This document shows, in pieces, positions 40,703 through 43,601 of a DNA stretch of 43,601 nucleotides. A model generated the notes under the pieces. That model was not told the DNA's origin, made no database searches, and was given only the letters and a program-made list of their open reading frames with translations. The DNA lies in assembly GCA_964520785.1 (NCBI GenBank), contig CAZFQG010000028.1, positions 1 through 43,601 of the forward strand, given 5' to 3'. Position numbers and translations under genes: made by a program. Each line of letters begins with the position of its first letter. Position 1 is the first letter of the stretch. Origin of the DNA: CAZFQG01 sp964520785. GTDB taxonomy: Bacteria > Planctomycetota > Planctomycetia > Pirellulales > Thermoguttaceae.

Positions 40703-41779
40703 TTATCTTTTCTGCAATCGCAAACCGATACCAAGCAGCGCGAGGGCCGCGAGGACGCACAACCCGGGTTCCGGGACGGCGGCGGCATACACGTTGCCCC
40801 AGTTGGCGCGGACGAGGTCGAGGTCGGCGCTGTTGACCATCCCGTCACCGGAAAGATCGCCCATGGCGGCGTTGCCGGGAGTGACCGAAGTACCCCAGTT
40901 TGCGCGGACGATATCCAAATCGGCGCTGTTGACGAAACCATCGCCGTTGGCGTCACCCAGTTCGAGGAACTCGGTGATGATGACCAGATTGTCGAAAGTG
41001 GCCGACGCCGGCTGGGCGAGTTCCGGTTCGTAGTCATTGAAACCAATTACCCCTACCTTCCCGGCTCCGACGACCGGGTCGCCCTTCGCGCCCTCATCGA
41101 CATAATCGATAATCCCGAACGGATCGGAGAAATTCGCGCTGAAGGACATCATCCCTTCGATCCGCGGCAGCCCATACTCGTTCGTCGTCACCTTCATCTT
41201 GAGATAGATCGGCTCCTCCTCGACGCGGGTGTCGTAGGTTTCGTCCAAACGAACCAATTGCAGTGATATGTCCTGGTGATTCTGAAGCTTGTAAAGCCCG
41301 ACTTCGGCACCCGAATTGCTGGACGCGTGATCATACCCTGAGATAAGATAGGCATACGCCGACCCGCCAATCAGGATTTGGCCGGGAACCTCTTCGATGT
41401 CCTGGGCGCGCGCGAGGATACCGGCGTACAACTGCTCCGTGGTTCCTCCGAGTTCGACGACGCACGTAATCTCGACGTCTTCGGCGTCCGAAAACGCCGG
41501 ATCGTTCAAGATCGCCGCGGAGTATCCGGCCGCGTTGTTCGTATCGCCGACCGGAGCGGCGGGGTTGGGCAGATGGGCGTCGAACACCAATTTCCCATCG
41601 ACGACGCCCATCGAAATGGAGCTTCCGCCGTATGGAATGAACGGGTCAAAAGTATAGACGTCCCAATTGGTCAAAGGACCGCTGAAATCCTCGGTCCAAT
41701 CGGCGAAGGCTGTGGCGGCGAGTACTCCCACCGCGAGAAATCCTGCGAAGATCGCGATTCTGAAAGAAGACTGGTTCAT
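40703..41779 (-). CDS. Secreted protein with two dockerin-like repeats and PEP-CTERM anchor
   Basis: The ATG at 41779 (GAGGAG nine bases upstream; a GTG one codon earlier is possible) starts a signal peptide, SFRIAIFAGFLAVGVLAATA. The 358-residue protein has a beta-rich body of about 240 residues beginning DWTEDFSGPLTNWDVYTFDP, resembling a concanavalin-like lectin fold. Two near-identical calcium repeats follow, GDANGDGFVNSADLDIVRAN and GDLSGDGMVNSADLDLVRAN, the two halves of a type I dockerin. It ends with VPEPGLCVLAALALLGIGLR, a PEP-CTERM sorting tail. Dockerins normally bind cohesins; none is seen here. It is probably surface- or matrix-associated. Confidence 0.9.
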   Translation of the reverse strand: MNQSSFRIAIFAGFLAVGVLAATAFADWTEDFSGPLTNWDVYTFDPFIPYGGSSISMGVVDGKLVFDAHLPNPAAPVGDTNNAAGYSAAILNDPAFSDAEDVEITCVVELGGTTEQLYAGILARAQDIEEVPGQILIGGSAYAYLISGYDHASSNSGAEVGLYKLQNHQDISLQLVRLDETYDTRVEEEPIYLKMKVTTNEYGLPRIEGMMSFSANFSDPFGIIDYVDEGAKGDPVVGAGKVGVIGFNDYEPELAQPASATFDNLVIITEFLELGDANGDGFVNSADLDIVRANWGTSVTPGNAAMGDLSGDGMVNSADLDLVRANWGNVYAAAVPEPGLCVLAALALLGIGLRLQKR

Positions 41780-42152
41780 CACGAAAAACTCCTCTTGCTA
41801 CGGAAAAAAGTTGGTACACCACAAAGCGACAGTCGCGTCGGAACCGAACCAGAGGCTCGGAGATCACGTTCAACTCCTGTTCAGAAGACCACACTCGCGG
41901 CTCGGTCCTCGGGCCGAGTGACTTCATTCTAGCTGTTTATCGTTTCCACTGCAAACAATAAAGCCGAAATAATCCGCCAATTTTGATCAAATCCGACCCT
42001 TCTGTAGACATTGGAACATACTCGCTCCAGCATTCACCGGCGTACGCACAAGGTTGCCTGTCCGTTGCGGGCGAGGGTGCCTCCCGAATATAATGGCGAT
42101 TACGATTGCTGCCGCGCCTTTTCGCCTAATACCCACCCGAAGGAGTTGATTC
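41780..42152. other. Divergent intergenic region between PEP-CTERM and heparinase genes
   Basis: These 373 bases control two outward-facing secreted-protein genes. I find no gene inside. A nested inverted repeat (ACTCG/CGAGT and CTCGG/CCGAG) spans about 41893-41919. The last bases include AAGGAG, the ribosome site of the plus-strand gene. Confidence 0.45.
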
Positions 42153-43601
42153 ATGTCTCGCCCCGCACTGGTTCTGACTTTGATAGCTCTTTTATCTCCT
42201 CTTGCGCAAGGGGCGCCCCCAGAGGTGGACCGAATCGCCCGCGTCGTCGAATGGCTTCCGGCGGAACCGGAGGGGATATTCCCCCCCTTGGGAGACCGAG
42301 CCGCTTGGGAGCGGATCGCGCGATACGCCAACTACCGCGGCACGGTGGCGGACGCCGCGGCCCTGCTCGAACGGCCCATTCCGGATACGACGGATGAACT
42401 CTACTTGGAGTTCTCCCGAAACGGCAACCGCTCGCGGTACCAGCGGGTCTATTTCGATCGGGTCCGACGGATGCGGACTCTGGTCGTCGCGGAGGGAATC
42501 GAGAACCGCGGCCGGTTCCTTCCGGCTCTCGAAGAGACGTGTTTGGCGATATGCGAAATGCGATCCTGGCTGCTGCCGGCCCACGACGCAGACCTGTCGA
42601 ATTTCCACGGCAAGTCGGTCACGATCGATCTGTTCGCATCGGAGTTGGGCTGGGACCTGGCCGAAATCCGCTGGGCGTTCGGTTCGCGGTTGAGCGAGCC
42701 GACGCGGGCGCGAATCGACGCGGAACTGAAGCGACGGATTTTCGACCCTTACGAGCGGATGGTCCGTGATGGGAAACCCCGGATGTGGTGGTTGACCGGT
42801 ACGAACAACTGGAACGCGGTGTGTTTGTGTAACGTTACCGGCGCCCATTTGGCGGCCATGGATTCGCGCGAGGGCCGCGGGTTCGCCGTGGCGGCGGCGG
42901 AAGCGCATATCACGAACTTCTTCCGAGGGTTCACCGCGGACGGGTACTGTAGCGAGGGGATCGGATACTGGAACTACGGCTACGGATTCTTCGTCCGTCT
43001 GGGACACCTCGCCGGAACGGCGACTGATTGGAGGGTAGACCTATTCGATCTTCCCAAAGCACGTCCCGCCGCCCTCTTCGCGCGGCGGATCGAGGTCACC
43101 CCGGGGGGATATCCCTCGTTCGCCGACTGCGCCGTTGACGCGAGGCCGGACGTGACGCTCATGGCCTACGTCAATCGGAAGATGGATCTCGGCTGGCCGG
43201 AATTCGAACGTTGGATCACCCTTTCGGCCCGGCCGCTGGCGGATTTCGGCATTTTCGATTTCCTGGCCGAAGAGAATACCCTTCGAGAGCGGTTGTGGCC
43301 GGAACAACCGCTTCGGGACTGGTTCGAAGAGGCGGGCATCCTTATCTGCCGCTTCGGCACCGGAAGCGACGCGACAAGTCCGGCTTTCGGCGCCGCGCTG
43401 AAGGGGGGGCACAACGCCGAGCATCACAACCACAACGACATCGGCTCGTTCGTCGTCTTCGTCGGAGAGGAAACGCCCCTGGTCGACCCCGGCGGGGAAG
43501 TCTACACTCGGCGGACTTTCAGCGGCCGGCGTTACGACAGCGGCGTCCTCAACTCATTCGGCCATCCGGTGCCCAGGGTCGCGGGCCGGTTGCAGCGGAC
43601 G
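42153..43601 (+). CDS. Heparinase II/III-family polysaccharide lyase, 5' part (3' end outside window)
   Basis: The ATG at 42153 has AAGGAG seven bases upstream, and the frame stays open for 483 codons to the window edge. The signal peptide is MSRPALVLTLIALLSPLAQG. An alpha/alpha-toroid lyase domain follows, with SNFHGKSVTIDLFASELGWD, WWLTGTNNWNAVCLCNVTGA (Asn-Trp-Asn active-site segment), ITNFFRGFTADGYCSEGIGY and WNYGYGFFVRLG. The start of the heparinase II/III beta-sandwich comes next: GGHNAEHHNHNDIGSFVVFV and LVDPGGEVYTRRTFSG. Enzymes of this type cut uronic-acid polysaccharides (heparin-like, alginate or other acidic glycans). The exact substrate cannot be read. It fits a diet of plant or algal polysaccharides. 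Confidence 0.9.
   Translation, partial: MSRPALVLTLIALLSPLAQGAPPEVDRIARVVEWLPAEPEGIFPPLGDRAAWERIARYANYRGTVADAAALLERPIPDTTDELYLEFSRNGNRSRYQRVYFDRVRRMRTLVVAEGIENRGRFLPALEETCLAICEMRSWLLPAHDADLSNFHGKSVTIDLFASELGWDLAEIRWAFGSRLSEPTRARIDAELKRRIFDPYERMVRDGKPRMWWLTGTNNWNAVCLCNVTGAHLAAMDSREGRGFAVAAAEAHITNFFRGFTADGYCSEGIGYWNYGYGFFVRLGHLAGTATDWRVDLFDLPKARPAALFARRIEVTPGGYPSFADCAVDARPDVTLMAYVNRKMDLGWPEFERWITLSARPLADFGIFDFLAEENTLRERLWPEQPLRDWFEEAGILICRFGTGSDATSPAFGAALKGGHNAEHHNHNDIGSFVVFVGEETPLVDPGGEVYTRRTFSGRRYDSGVLNSFGHPVPRVAGRLQRT

Noticed and set aside
1..43601. Mobile elements, prophage, CRISPR
   Set aside because: No transposase, integrase, phage structural gene or regularly spaced repeat array was seen on either strand.

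Overview
This window is about 43.6 kb of GC-rich DNA, most likely from a member of the Planctomycetota. The evidence is a planctomycete/verrucomicrobial (PVM-type) bacterial microcompartment (BMC) locus, several Gfo/Idh/MocA oxidoreductases and sugar isomerases with Tat-type leaders, a secreted protein with both dockerin-like repeats and a PEP-CTERM tail, a Flp pilin, and a hypothetical protein ending in a C-terminal motif I associate with planctomycetes. The order cannot be fixed from the sequence; Pirellulales is a guess. I see no transposase, CRISPR array, rRNA or tRNA.

Layout. 1-1555: end of a Gfo/Idh/MocA oxidoreductase and a sugar-phosphate isomerase/epimerase broken by an in-frame TAA. 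1600-4670 (minus): a chemoreceptor with a cysteine-rich PAS domain and an EF-hand protein. 5000-10412 (plus): GspE, GspF, GspG, a GspH-like pseudopilin, and murG overlapping the last by 50 bases. 10518-10688 (minus): a 56-residue Flp pilin too short for most ORF callers. 11564-15192: a hybrid histidine kinase and a REC-HD-GYP phosphodiesterase sharing an ATGA junction. 15229-17462 (minus): a small lipoprotein, a DHDPS-family lyase/synthase and a LutA-like CCG-domain protein. 17761-20735: two hypotheticals, ribosomal protein S18 with a terminator, and a lipoprotein. 20765-20947 (minus): a remnant of an alpha-L-fucosidase N-terminus. 20988-23999 (minus): HAD phosphatase/mutase, M20 peptidase and a tRNA-dihydrouridine synthase.

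24429-38691 is the centrepiece, the BMC. The first block, all on plus, is: DeoR regulator, PduL phosphotransacylase, two BMC-H, acetate/propionate-type kinase, BMC-P, CoA-acylating aldehyde dehydrogenase, BMC-P, an RpiB-like protein of unknown role, BMC-P, and a class II (fuculose/rhamnulose-phosphate-type) aldolase. Two oppositely oriented genes follow (a DUF4838 secreted protein and a Gfo/Idh/MocA oxidoreductase). A second block then holds a PduS-like flavo/Fe-S protein and a PduT-like BMC-T shell protein that keeps the Fe-S cysteine. Known biology of this BMC class suggests the route: L-fuculose-1-P or L-rhamnulose-1-P to DHAP plus L-lactaldehyde, to lactyl-CoA, to lactyl-phosphate, to lactate plus ATP. 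No alcohol/lactaldehyde reductase and no B12 enzyme is in the window, so I infer that PduS/PduT remove electrons from NADH made inside the shell. Isomerase, kinase and transporter for the sugar are not in the window.

38695-43601: YjbQ-family protein, di-haem cytochrome c peroxidase lipoprotein, the dockerin/PEP-CTERM secreted protein, and the start of a heparinase II/III-type polysaccharide lyase that runs off the window. The lyase, the fucosidase remnant, the sugar oxidoreductases and the BMC fit an organism that eats plant or algal polysaccharides.
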